Positions 1 to 6,740 of a stretch of DNA of 64,000 nucleotides are shown here, one piece after another. Under the pieces are notes generated by a model. That model had not been told where the DNA came from. It saw only the letters and a program-made list of their open reading frames with translations, and made no database searches. Numbering within the stretch: position 1 is the first letter of the stretch; the number at the start of each line of letters is the position of its first letter. A program made the translations under genes and the position numbers. Source of the stretch: CAYUUR01 sp052034685 (GTDB lineage Bacteria; Patescibacteriota; Saccharimonadia; Saccharimonadales; CAYUUR01); assembly GCA_052034685.1 (NCBI GenBank), contig JBPOIH010000002.1, forward strand, positions 1 through 64,000, written 5' to 3'.

Positions 1-565
1 CTTCACCTACAGCTGTCTCCCTAAAGTCAGCGTCCAGTTCCGCTGCCAGCGTTCGTACGGTACCCAGACGATGTAACTCTTTGCTGCCATAATTGCTACG
101 ATGCCATTCTGTAAAAGTCGTTGTTTCCTGAACGGCCTTGAGGTCTCGATCATTCAGCCCGAGAGCATTTGCGACAATATACTCCACACAGTGACCCTTG
201 CGTGCAGCATCAATTGGATCATAAAGCATGCCTCGAATCGCCATCTTAAGGCCATTATCATCTACTGTTGTGATTGATGAATCGGCGTATCCTGGAGCAT
301 AGGTATATCGAGGCACGAGTGCCAGAGCAGCAGTATTGAGTGGGTTTTGGTCAAACTTGGGCAAGCCAAAATAGCTGACAATTCCTATGCGCGTCTTACC
401 GGCAGCAATATCTGGCTTTATTCGTGCCGCTTGACCCAAAAAACCCAGGTGGCCACGAAAGGCTGCATAGGCAAGCTCTTTGGTGTGCCGCTCGCGCTGC
501 GACTGATCAAGATCTGGCGACCAGACCTCATCAAACGTATCTTTAGGCTGTACTTCTGCGCTCAT
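1..565 (-). CDS. hypothetical protein, 3' end cut by window edge
   Basis: Reading the minus strand from the ATG at 565 gives an open frame of 188 codons that runs off the left edge, so the C-terminus is missing. The start has a good ribosome site (GGAG about 6 bases upstream). The product begins MSAEVQPKDTFDEVW and is soluble, with no signal peptide or membrane segment. I recognise no family; an HCVEYIVANALGL stretch near residue 125 looks like a helix. It is the last gene of a minus-strand series, about 100 bases after the 667-1212 gene. The frame is convincing; function is unknown. Confidence 0.7.
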   Translation of the reverse strand, partial: MSAEVQPKDTFDEVWSPDLDQSQRERHTKELAYAAFRGHLGFLGQAARIKPDIAAGKTRIGIVSYFGLPKFDQNPLNTAALALVPRYTYAPGYADSSITTVDDNGLKMAIRGMLYDPIDAARKGHCVEYIVANALGLNDRDLKAVQETTTFTEWHRSNYGSKELHRLGTVRTLAAELDADFRETAVGE

Positions 566-666
566 GGTGGCTCTCCTATCGATTACATACAGAATTATAA
601 ACCCATGTATTTGATAAGCCAACCACTAGCTTATACAGAGGAGAAGTCTACACGCTTTACCCTTGG

Positions 667-1212
667 TTATATGCAGCTGGGGATAAAGGCGCCGAGGATC
701 GGACCAGAAGAAGAGTTAACGGCCTTCTTGCCATCACTGCCAGAATACGACAGTTCGTACCAGTTATTTATCTCCAGTGGCTCAATACTCGTAGCTTTGA
801 CTTGGTTATCCCACCAAACGCCGTATGATGCCTTGGTTTGCTTAAGACTGCCGGGGTTACCAGAATTTCCTGCCCCAAAACGTTTTATATACACGACTCC
901 ATTCAAATAACCTGTCGGCTTCACCACATAGCCAACGACTGAGCCGCCGTTACCTTGCTTAAAGCAAAAACCATATCTGACTGCAGTATCACCTGTTCGT
1001 GCAGGAACGCTAATCGTCCAGGCTTTGGCTTTGAGGCTCTCCTTTTTCTGATTGAGATAGATTGGCGTAATAGCAATACTCAATAACAATGACGCTACTA
1101 AAAACAGTGCCATTTTCTTGAACGGGCTCAGCGAAGCAACGCGCGAGAACAGACCATTCTGCTGTTTTGATTTTACAATTTTTGTGGTTTGTTTGGTTTT
1201 TCTTTTCGGCAT
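667..1212 (-). CDS. membrane-anchored hypothetical protein
   Basis: A 181-residue protein with a Lys/Thr/Gln-rich cytoplasmic N-terminus, one transmembrane helix at about residues 34-51 (MALFLVASLLLSIAITPIYL) and an exported domain of about 125 residues. The exported part contains two Cys (CFKQGNGG and the C-terminal SCI) that could form a disulfide. The start has an AAAGGAT ribosome site 6 bases upstream. A long palindromic terminator lies upstream at 1288-1327, so it is transcribed separately from the genes beyond. Probably a pilin-like or surface-anchored protein, but the family is not recognised. Confidence 0.65.
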   Translation of the reverse strand: MPKRKTKQTTKIVKSKQQNGLFSRVASLSPFKKMALFLVASLLLSIAITPIYLNQKKESLKAKAWTISVPARTGDTAVRYGFCFKQGNGGSVVGYVVKPTGYLNGVVYIKRFGAGNSGNPGSLKQTKASYGVWWDNQVKATSIEPLEINNWYELSYSGSDGKKAVNSSSGPILGAFIPSCI

Positions 1213-1287
1213 GATGTAATCCTTTAATTGTACTTATGGATATTCTAGCATGGACAAGCAAATGCGTTTGATCCACAGGTGCTAATC

Positions 1288-1327
1288 AATACAAAAAGCT
1301 CACTATCGCGGTGAGCTTTTTGTATTG
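1288..1327 (-). terminator. palindromic terminator attached to a tRNA-Glu 3'-end remnant
   Basis: A 17-bp perfect inverted repeat (CAATACAAAAAGCTCAC and its complement) around a 6-base loop, with runs of T on both sides, so it can act on either strand. Read on the minus strand, it directly follows a copy of the tRNA-Glu 3' end (1326-1342), and its first bases are the CCA of that copy. This is the same tRNA-plus-terminator arrangement seen at the intact tRNA genes in the window. Confidence 0.75.
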
Positions 1328-1342
1328 GTGACCTCAGGGAGA
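1326..1342 (-). repeat. tRNA-Glu 3'-end remnant (distal copy)
   Basis: Seventeen bases matching the 3' end of the intact tRNA-Glu (3555-3571) with one mismatch: 3' strand of the T stem, acceptor strand and CCA. No other part of a tRNA is present. It is followed on the minus strand by its own terminator, as expected for an ancestral tRNA end displaced by an insertion. The interval to the next copy (3401-3417) holds the glycosyltransferase and glycine-rich protein genes. Confidence 0.8.
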
Positions 1343-1423
1343 CTATTACATACAAGCAAGGTCACGAGCTATGTACACTTATTTATCACGAAAAACCACT
1401 CGGATTAATGATTATGAATCATG

Positions 1424-2326
1424 TCAAGCAGAACGATTTATTCTGTAGGCTGGCTCTTCAATAAAGAGCGTGTCCTGGTGGGGAATCGCACTTGGCAAGT
1501 TATTACTACACCAGTGCATAATTGTAGCCAGAGGCTCTGCCCTGGTTGGCCGACGCATGTGGGCTTTAAGCAATCGCTGCATTCCTTCTTCTGTATCGAC
1601 ATATTCCAGGCACGTTCGGCCAGCTTGATATTCCGCATACCAGGCTTCTTCTTCATAGCCACTCATGCTAGCGCGTTGATCATAAAATTTCATGGCTTTT
1701 TTGTACTCTCCCAGCATTCGATAACTCTCGGCTGTGTAGAATATCGCGCGAGGATCTTTCTGTTTAACTCCTGGAGCTAGCATACGTACATCACGACGGT
1801 ACTTATCGGCTCGGTTAGCCCCGTCGGCATGGTGAATAATCTGTAGTGATTCTCTGTACATGGTATTGATGACCCGATTTTTAACTTCTAGGTACTCATG
1901 GGTTGGTCCTATGTACTTCCAATCCAGATTACCGCGCAGAAGTCGAGGTCTAAACCACACCTTACCGTCCTCTTGCTCCGATATCGTATAGCCATCTGCA
2001 TCGGCTTCTTTACTTTCAAGCCACCCAGGCAGATCGACGTGCCAAACTGCGACTTGGTCAGCGTCAAGTTCAAATATCCAGTCAGCCTTATCGCGAGCGA
2101 GCGATAGCGCATGCGTCCTGTTAAGCCCATAGTTAATCCATTTGTGGTGAGTTAGATGTAGTTCAATGTTATTTTTTCTAGCAGCCTCAGTAAGTGCCTC
2201 AGGTGTGCCGTCTTTTGAGCCGGTGTCCACAATGAAAGCACTATCAACAAGCCCACAAACTGAGCTAATCATTCTATGCACTTTATCTGCTTCATCACGA
2301 ACTATCGCAACAAGCGCCACACTCAT
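1424..2326 (-). CDS. family 2 glycosyltransferase
   Basis: A 300-residue GT-A glycosyltransferase. The N-terminus has the GT2 nucleotide-sugar pattern (SVALVAIVRDEADKVHRMI, then VDTGSKDGT near residue 36) and a DxD-type metal site in FELDADQ near residue 88. The C-terminal third looks like TPR-type helices (AESYRMLGEYKKAMKFYDQ), as in WaaE-like transferases. The start codon overlaps the stop of the upstream glycine-rich gene (ATGA), so the two are translationally coupled; the partner may be a surface protein or its substrate. Both genes lie between two copies of the tRNA-Glu 3' end and look like inserted cargo. The donor sugar cannot be told. Confidence 0.85.
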   Translation of the reverse strand: MSVALVAIVRDEADKVHRMISSVCGLVDSAFIVDTGSKDGTPEALTEAARKNNIELHLTHHKWINYGLNRTHALSLARDKADWIFELDADQVAVWHVDLPGWLESKEADADGYTISEQEDGKVWFRPRLLRGNLDWKYIGPTHEYLEVKNRVINTMYRESLQIIHHADGANRADKYRRDVRMLAPGVKQKDPRAIFYTAESYRMLGEYKKAMKFYDQRASMSGYEEEAWYAEYQAGRTCLEYVDTEEGMQRLLKAHMRRPTRAEPLATIMHWCSNNLPSAIPHQDTLFIEEPAYRINRSA

Positions 2327-3285
2327 GAAGTTACAACGATTACGATACCATCCGCACCAGATCCACCAGCGCCACTATTGCCTACGTCATTTACTGCAGC
2401 CCCGCCGCCGCCGCCGCCTGAACCATAAAAGCCACCGTTACCGCCGTTACCGCCGTTACCAGTAGTAGATGCACCACCGCCACCGCCTGAGCCGCCGCCA
2501 TTAGGAACGTTTACAACGGAGTTTGCGCCATTCTCACCATTTGCAGAAATCGCTCCACCGGCGGCCGGTGTATTGCCGGTCATAATATTAACTCCACCTG
2601 CACCACCGGCAAACGCCGTACTAGGATGGTTGATCCTTCCGCCGGCGCCACCGCCTTGCGGTCCACTCAAAGTGCCTCCCGCCCCGATGCTGCCTGTAGC
2701 ACTGGTACCACCAGAGGCATCAAATTGAGAACCATTAATGCTGAACACGGGGCCACTACCCTTACCGCCAAAACCATTATATGAGTTGCCATCACCACCC
2801 AAACCGGCGGGGCCACCTCTCGCTACGCAAAACGAACCAAAAGACGAAGACCCACCAGGGTCACCAGGATTACCGTTACTTGAATTTGTAGATTGTGCTG
2901 CACCACCAGCTCCGCCTGTTCCAACAGTTACGTCCACTGAATCAGTTGTGGCACTGAACGGTATGGTTATCTCACTATAACTTCCGCCGGCACCACCTCC
3001 GCCACCTATACGAAAGCCAGAGGCACCCTTTTGCCCACTGCCGCCACCGCCACCTGCTCCTATAGCGACCACATTAACAGCACTGTACGCACCGGTTGGC
3101 TTATTCCAAGTGTCGCTCGCTGTAAAAACCTGCAGATTAATTTGTGGGCCAGATGCAGCAACGGCAGCATCGTTTACGGCCGCAGCCTTAATCGTTCCAT
3201 CGGCATTGTGGGAAACGGATAAATAATCATTGAGGATATCTCCCCAGACACCATCATCCTCCCCAGAGTTTGGCAACCTGCTCAT
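2323..3285 (-). CDS. glycine-rich fibre-like surface protein
   Basis: A 320-residue protein. The N-terminal module (SRLPNSGEDDGVWGDILNDY) is a motif I associate with CPR surface and tail-fibre-like proteins. It is followed by a VFTASDTWNKP segment typical of phage-tail Gly_rich_2 domains and about 220 residues very rich in Gly with Ala, Ser and Asn. There is no classical signal peptide. A TACAAT -10 box ends 6 bases before the ATG, so the mRNA is probably leaderless. It is coupled by overlap to the downstream glycosyltransferase. A role in adhesion or host contact is inference. Confidence 0.75.
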   Translation of the reverse strand: MSRLPNSGEDDGVWGDILNDYLSVSHNADGTIKAAAVNDAAVAASGPQINLQVFTASDTWNKPTGAYSAVNVVAIGAGGGGGSGQKGASGFRIGGGGGAGGSYSEITIPFSATTDSVDVTVGTGGAGGAAQSTNSSNGNPGDPGGSSSFGSFCVARGGPAGLGGDGNSYNGFGGKGSGPVFSINGSQFDASGGTSATGSIGAGGTLSGPQGGGAGGRINHPSTAFAGGAGGVNIMTGNTPAAGGAISANGENGANSVVNVPNGGGSGGGGGASTTGNGGNGGNGGFYGSGGGGGGAAVNDVGNSGAGGSGADGIVIVVTS

Positions 3286-3400
3286 GGCTATATTGTATAT
3301 GTTCGCAATTGATCGTTCAATGGTACTCTTTTAAGATAGTTGGCAGCAGTACCGCCGAATAGTTAATAGAAACTCACCTCCGTAAGCACAGTGTTTTATC

Positions 3401-3571
3401 TGGTGACCTCAAGGAGACTGTTGCTAGAGCAACCATTTCCTCGCATGCTCGAAGCAAGCTTCTGCGCGTGCTCGTCATGAGATAACTCGAGATTTCGATT
3501 GTTCCGCTGGAACACACCAATGAAAAACACCCACGCAAGGTGAGTGTTTTTCATTGGTGACCTCAAGGAGA
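3401..3571 (-). repeat. tRNA-associated mini-element, 3' side of tRNA-Glu
   Basis: About 154 bases framed by identical 17-bp copies of the tRNA-Glu 3' end (3401-3417 and 3555-3571). Read from the tRNA it contains: a terminator palindrome that begins at the CCA; a GTTCC AGC GGAAC hairpin; the core hairpin CGCAGAAGCTTGCTTCGAG (within 3442-3471); a GTTGC TCTA GCAAC hairpin; and then AGTCTCC joined to the acceptor copy. There is no open reading frame. The same module order occurs at tRNA-Gly, with partial versions at tRNA-Lys and tRNA-His. Confidence 0.8.
3517..3557 (-). terminator. tRNA-Glu terminator including the CCA end
   Basis: An inverted repeat ACCAATGAAAAACACTCACC / GGTGNGTGTTTTTCATTGGT follows tRNA-Glu without a gap on the minus strand. 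The base of the stem is the encoded CCA of the tRNA. A T run in the 3' arm fits intrinsic termination. Confidence 0.75.
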
Positions 3572-3629
3572 ATCGAACTCCTATTGCCAGGATGAAAACC
3601 TGGTGTCCTAACCGTTAGACGATGAGGCC
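3555..3629 (-). tRNA. tRNA-Glu (UUC)
   Basis: A complete cloverleaf on the minus strand. The acceptor stem is GGCCTCA with TGAGGTC, the anticodon stem-loop is CCAGG TTTTCAT CCTGG with anticodon TTC, the T arm is GGAG TTCGATT CTCC, and CCA is encoded. Two partial copies of its 3' end lie downstream (3401-3417 and 1326-1342), and a 13-bp copy of its 5' boundary lies upstream (3787-3799), so both flanks have been invaded by mini-elements. Confidence 0.95.
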
Positions 3630-3799
3630 AAATTTTGAGTGGTGCAGGCAAATGTGTTTACATATTTGCCTATATCCGAGAAATTTGTGGCTCATACAAA
3701 GTATGAGGCTGTAACGCAGACGAAGCTTTTGTGCTTGCACAGAAATGCTTCTGTCGAGCACGTGGCCGGGTATGCCAAAGGCATAGGAGGCCAAATTTT
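3624..3799 (+). repeat. mini-element on the 5' side of tRNA-Glu
   Basis: The tRNA-Glu 5' boundary GAGGCCAAATTTT occurs at 3624-3636 and again at 3787-3799, 163 bases apart. Between them are hairpins: AGGCAAAT with ATTTGCCT, CTCATA with TATGAG, TATGCC with GGCATA, and a long stem at about 3716-3764. The long stem starts CGCAG, has a GCTTGC tip and ends CGAG, so it looks like a long-stem version of the core seen on the 3' side. It is on the plus strand, inverted relative to the 3' copy. The short frames on both strands here look like chance. Confidence 0.6.
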
Positions 3800-3849
3800 C
3801 GCACACGTCTTTTACAACCGACAAATTGTACCATAACAGAGACAAAATG

Positions 3850-3880
3850 AAAACCCCCGGCCATATTGATCGGGGGTTTT
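3850..3880 (-). terminator. rho-independent terminator
   Basis: AAAACCCCCG and CGGGGGTTTT pair across an 11-base loop. On the minus strand it lies about 90 bases after the stop of the 3969-5609 surface protein and before the tRNA-Glu promoter region, so it most likely ends the surface-protein operon. Confidence 0.8.
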
Positions 3881-3968
3881 CTGTTAGATCTTGAGCGGTC
3901 AGTCATGCTCTATTTCTAGTGGTATCCTAGCACGAATTTGACATTTGCGCTAGTGGTTATCCACAGCT

Positions 3969-5609
3969 TTAGCCGTTGCGTCGGGTAAGGACGAATCGGT
4001 AAGCCATGGTTGCACCAAGCGATACCGCTGCAAAGATTGCCGCTACATCACCAGGGCCAGTGTCAGGCAAGGCAGTTGCTGTTACTGGAGTAACAGGCGC
4101 TTCCTTACATTCAGGACTGTCTTTTGGCAGATGTTCTTTGCCAGGGACTATGCAGTTGTCCTTTGGTGTTTCTGCACTGACTGTTACAAGACAGTTATTG
4201 CCGGTAACAACTCGCTCTTCGCCATCAACCATAAAGGTGATAGTTGCACGAGTAACGTATGTGCCGTCAGCAGCATACTGGTGTTCAACTGTTGTCTTGT
4301 CAGTTACAAGTGGCGTTGTGTCATCACCAAAGTCATATCGTACAGTCTTGAGTTCTGCATCTTGTGCAGTGTAGTCGAGTTCGTAACGGAAGCTACGGCT
4401 ACCGAGTGCAACTGCAGTCAATGCGTCACAGCTTACAACTGGTTGTGGCGGATTGCAGTCTTCGATAACTACTACCGCGTCATCGTTTTGCTCAGGAACA
4501 TTTGTTGCACGAGCGTAGGCAACGTTGCGGGCTTCACAGTCTGTCAGGTCACCATTCTTGACGATTGCGTCAAAGTAGATCTGGCCAACGCCGTTCACCC
4601 CATAGTTACCAACCGTTACGCCGGCAGGGGCAAACAATAGGTCATCACGAACAGGCGTGCCGTTTGGACGATTATTATCTACCCATTCAACAGTTCCTGG
4701 AACAAGTTCTACATTGTTAGGGAGCTGGTCACGCAACACGATGTTGTTGGCAACAGTGCTTCCAGTGTTCTTAAATTCGATCAAGTACTGTACGCGGTCA
4801 CCCTTACGAGCGACAACACGGTCACGCCATTGGCTACTGTTCTCGCCTTGCTTTCGCACGAGCTTGTCGAGCGTCAGGTCAGGTGCAGCAACTTTAACCT
4901 TTACATATACGTATGCTGAGAATTCGAAACAGCCAGGCAGGTTACCATTCATCTGGTCATAACCGACAGGTGTTCCAGCGGCAGACACGATAGCGTCTGG
5001 CAGAGCAAGACCGTTCTGGTGTGCAGGGTTATAGATCTTGGCAGATCCTGGAACGTACTGCACGCTAAATGCACGGCTCTGGTTAGCAAGTGTTGCGCTG
5101 TCCCATACGGTTGCTGGTGTAGCATTGCTTGCGCTGACATATGACATAACGTCTACGCCATTAGAAACGCCTTCGGCAATCGCCACGCGCACCTTGGTGT
5201 CTTTGGCAACACCAACGCCATCGTTGGTTGTTTGGTTAGCGTTGTTGTGTACAAAAGTTCGTACCCAGTACTCTTTGCCAGCTTGAGCGTTCTTGGTCTC
5301 GCCAAAGTCTGCTTCAACTGGGCTCTGGCCAGGAACAACCTCTGCAACACGGGTAAAGTTACGCTCGTCGCCATAAGTAGGTGTGTTTACAAATGAGTTG
5401 AATACAGGACCTTCAAGTGATCCACAGCGGTCATACTTGTCGCCATCACTTGGGTTACACGCTTTGGTGTAGTCATATGTTGGGCGCTCAGGACCAAAGC
5501 CTGCAAGCGCGACAACCGGCAATGTCAGCAGAACAGCTGCAGCCATAGGCACGGTGATTTTCTTTGGAAGGTTTTTGATTTTGTTCAGTAGTGTAGTTAA
5601 TTTCATCAT
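3969..5609 (-). CDS. DUF11/PKD surface protein with LPDTG anchor
   Basis: A 546-residue exported protein. Residues 1-36 are a signal peptide (ITVPMAAAVLLTLPVVALAG). The central part (about 230-375) is a DUF11-type beta domain (VQYLIEFKNTGSTVANNIVL, DQLPNNVELVPG), and about 390-480 is PKD-like (FRYELDYTAQDAELKTVRYD). The C-terminus has LPDTGPGD, a hydrophobic stretch and an RRNG tail, a sortase-type or related anchor. No sortase gene is in the window. GGAG lies just upstream; either of two adjacent ATGs (5609, 5606) could start it. It follows the 5623-6615 gene by 13 bases and is probably co-transcribed with it. Confidence 0.85.
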   Translation of the reverse strand: MMKLTTLLNKIKNLPKKITVPMAAAVLLTLPVVALAGFGPERPTYDYTKACNPSDGDKYDRCGSLEGPVFNSFVNTPTYGDERNFTRVAEVVPGQSPVEADFGETKNAQAGKEYWVRTFVHNNANQTTNDGVGVAKDTKVRVAIAEGVSNGVDVMSYVSASNATPATVWDSATLANQSRAFSVQYVPGSAKIYNPAHQNGLALPDAIVSAAGTPVGYDQMNGNLPGCFEFSAYVYVKVKVAAPDLTLDKLVRKQGENSSQWRDRVVARKGDRVQYLIEFKNTGSTVANNIVLRDQLPNNVELVPGTVEWVDNNRPNGTPVRDDLLFAPAGVTVGNYGVNGVGQIYFDAIVKNGDLTDCEARNVAYARATNVPEQNDDAVVVIEDCNPPQPVVSCDALTAVALGSRSFRYELDYTAQDAELKTVRYDFGDDTTPLVTDKTTVEHQYAADGTYVTRATITFMVDGEERVVTGNNCLVTVSAETPKDNCIVPGKEHLPKDSPECKEAPVTPVTATALPDTGPGDVAAIFAAVSLGATMAYRFVLTRRNG

Positions 5610-5622
5610 ATATCTCCGTTAT

Positions 5623-6615
5623 TTACCTTCGTGGCAGATCGCTGGTTGGCGGGGTTGTTGGGTCTGGGTTGTCTTCAATAGTACTTGGTGTAGGTTCAGG
5701 CTCCTCAGGAGTTGGCGGTGCAATCGTTGGCTCAGGTCCGCTTGGAATTGGCTTTTCAACTGTCGTGCTTGGTCCGCCTTCAACTGGCGGTACTGCGTTC
5801 TTTGGTACGACAGGCTTGGTCGTTGTAGTCGAGCCTTGCGGTGGCTGAGTCGTGCCAGTAGTGCCCGTGGTGCCTGGGTTTGATGGCTTGGTCGTTTCTG
5901 TCGGAGGAGTTGGCTCTTCTGGCAAGTGTGGCACACCAGGGAACTCAATCAAGCTTACTGGCTGGAAGCCACAATCAAGCTTGAGATACTTTACGCGTCC
6001 GTCAGGGAAGGTAAACTTCAGCAAGGTCTTGTCTGTCATGTCTTCTTTGCTCTGGTAAATGCCAGGGCGGCCGTCGTTTTGATTCGCAATAGCGTACTGC
6101 GTGTAATAATCGCCACCTTCGGTCACAAGCTCAAGTTCAGCATTACTCAGATCAGCCACAAACCAGAGGGCATCATCGTTCCACTTAGTCTGGTCATTCA
6201 TAAGAGCAACCATTTCACCGTCACGGCCAGCTGGGTCAGATGGTGCTGTCAGTTCAAAGTGTTCGTTCAGACCAACAAGCAGCATTGGATCTGCTTTGTC
6301 GTCTTCTGAAGAACAGACTCGTTCAATCAGTTCACCAAAGGCGCGGTTGGCGTCTTGGTATGCTGCTTCACTCGCCGCAGGGCCAAAACGGTTGCCAGTA
6401 GCTTCGTTAGCATAAAAACGCGTTTCTAGATTTGTAACACATGCTTCTGAATCAACGACGTCGTCTGCTTCTGCAACCGGTCTGCGTGGTTCGTCTTCCA
6501 TTCCAGGTGCTAGCGCGTAGGCAGTAGCACAGGCGGCTACAGCAACAACACCAGCGATAGCGCTGTTTCTTAGTACATGAGATTTTTCTTGTGTAGCAAT
6601 AGATTGCTCGGGCAT
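5623..6615 (-). CDS. membrane-anchored protein with Pro/Thr-rich tail
   Basis: A 330-residue protein with a hydrophobic segment near residues 17-37 (AIAGVVAVAACATAYAL) acting as signal or anchor, a folded domain of about 190 residues with Cys at several sites, and a C-terminal third rich in Pro, Thr, Glu and Gly (TTEP- and TTTT-type repeats) that resembles a cell-wall-spanning spacer. The ATG at 6615 has GGGAGGTG 5 bases upstream. The in-frame GTG at 6624 overlaps that site and is less likely. It probably forms an operon with the DUF11 protein downstream. The family is not recognised. Confidence 0.75.
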   Translation of the reverse strand: MPEQSIATQEKSHVLRNSAIAGVVAVAACATAYALAPGMEDEPRRPVAEADDVVDSEACVTNLETRFYANEATGNRFGPAASEAAYQDANRAFGELIERVCSSEDDKADPMLLVGLNEHFELTAPSDPAGRDGEMVALMNDQTKWNDDALWFVADLSNAELELVTEGGDYYTQYAIANQNDGRPGIYQSKEDMTDKTLLKFTFPDGRVKYLKLDCGFQPVSLIEFPGVPHLPEEPTPPTETTKPSNPGTTGTTGTTQPPQGSTTTTKPVVPKNAVPPVEGGPSTTVEKPIPSGPEPTIAPPTPEEPEPTPSTIEDNPDPTTPPTSDLPRR

Positions 6616-6657
6616 ATTATTCACCTCCCTAAATTAGTGTGAATTACATTCCCCTAG

Positions 6658-6686
6658 AGTTTACCATAAGCTTGCAATTATGTCAA
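6658..6686 (-). promoter_or_regulatory. sigma70-type promoter of the surface-protein operon
   Basis: On the minus strand TTGACA (6681-6686), 17 bases, then TAAACT (6658-6663), about 40 bases upstream of the 6615 ATG. It is one of the few near-consensus -35 boxes in the window and drives a gene with a leader and a strong ribosome site. Confidence 0.75.
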
Positions 6687-6740
6687 TGTTTCTACAGGTC
6701 GGAATTTAAAACAGTGCACAATCGCCAGATGACTTCGGTA

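Noticed and set aside
2738..2980. Proline-rich open frame opposite the glycine-rich gene
   Set aside because: It is the antisense shadow of Gly codons; the minus-strand frame has a promoter, a recognised N-terminal module and overlap coupling.
3441..3471. Core hairpin as an ordinary transcription terminator
   Set aside because: It has no T run, separate terminators exist in the same elements, and its loop and flanks are conserved between loci.
3401..3571. Interpretation as integron attC sites
   Set aside because: The hairpins lack the RYYYAAC/GTTRRRY boxes and extrahelical bases of attC, no integron integrase is visible, and the boundaries are tRNA sequence.
3615..3906. Overlapping short open frames on both strands upstream of tRNA-Glu
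   Set aside because: They cross the tRNA, hairpins and a terminator, have no promoter or ribosome site and low-complexity products; the interval is better explained as a mini-element plus terminator.
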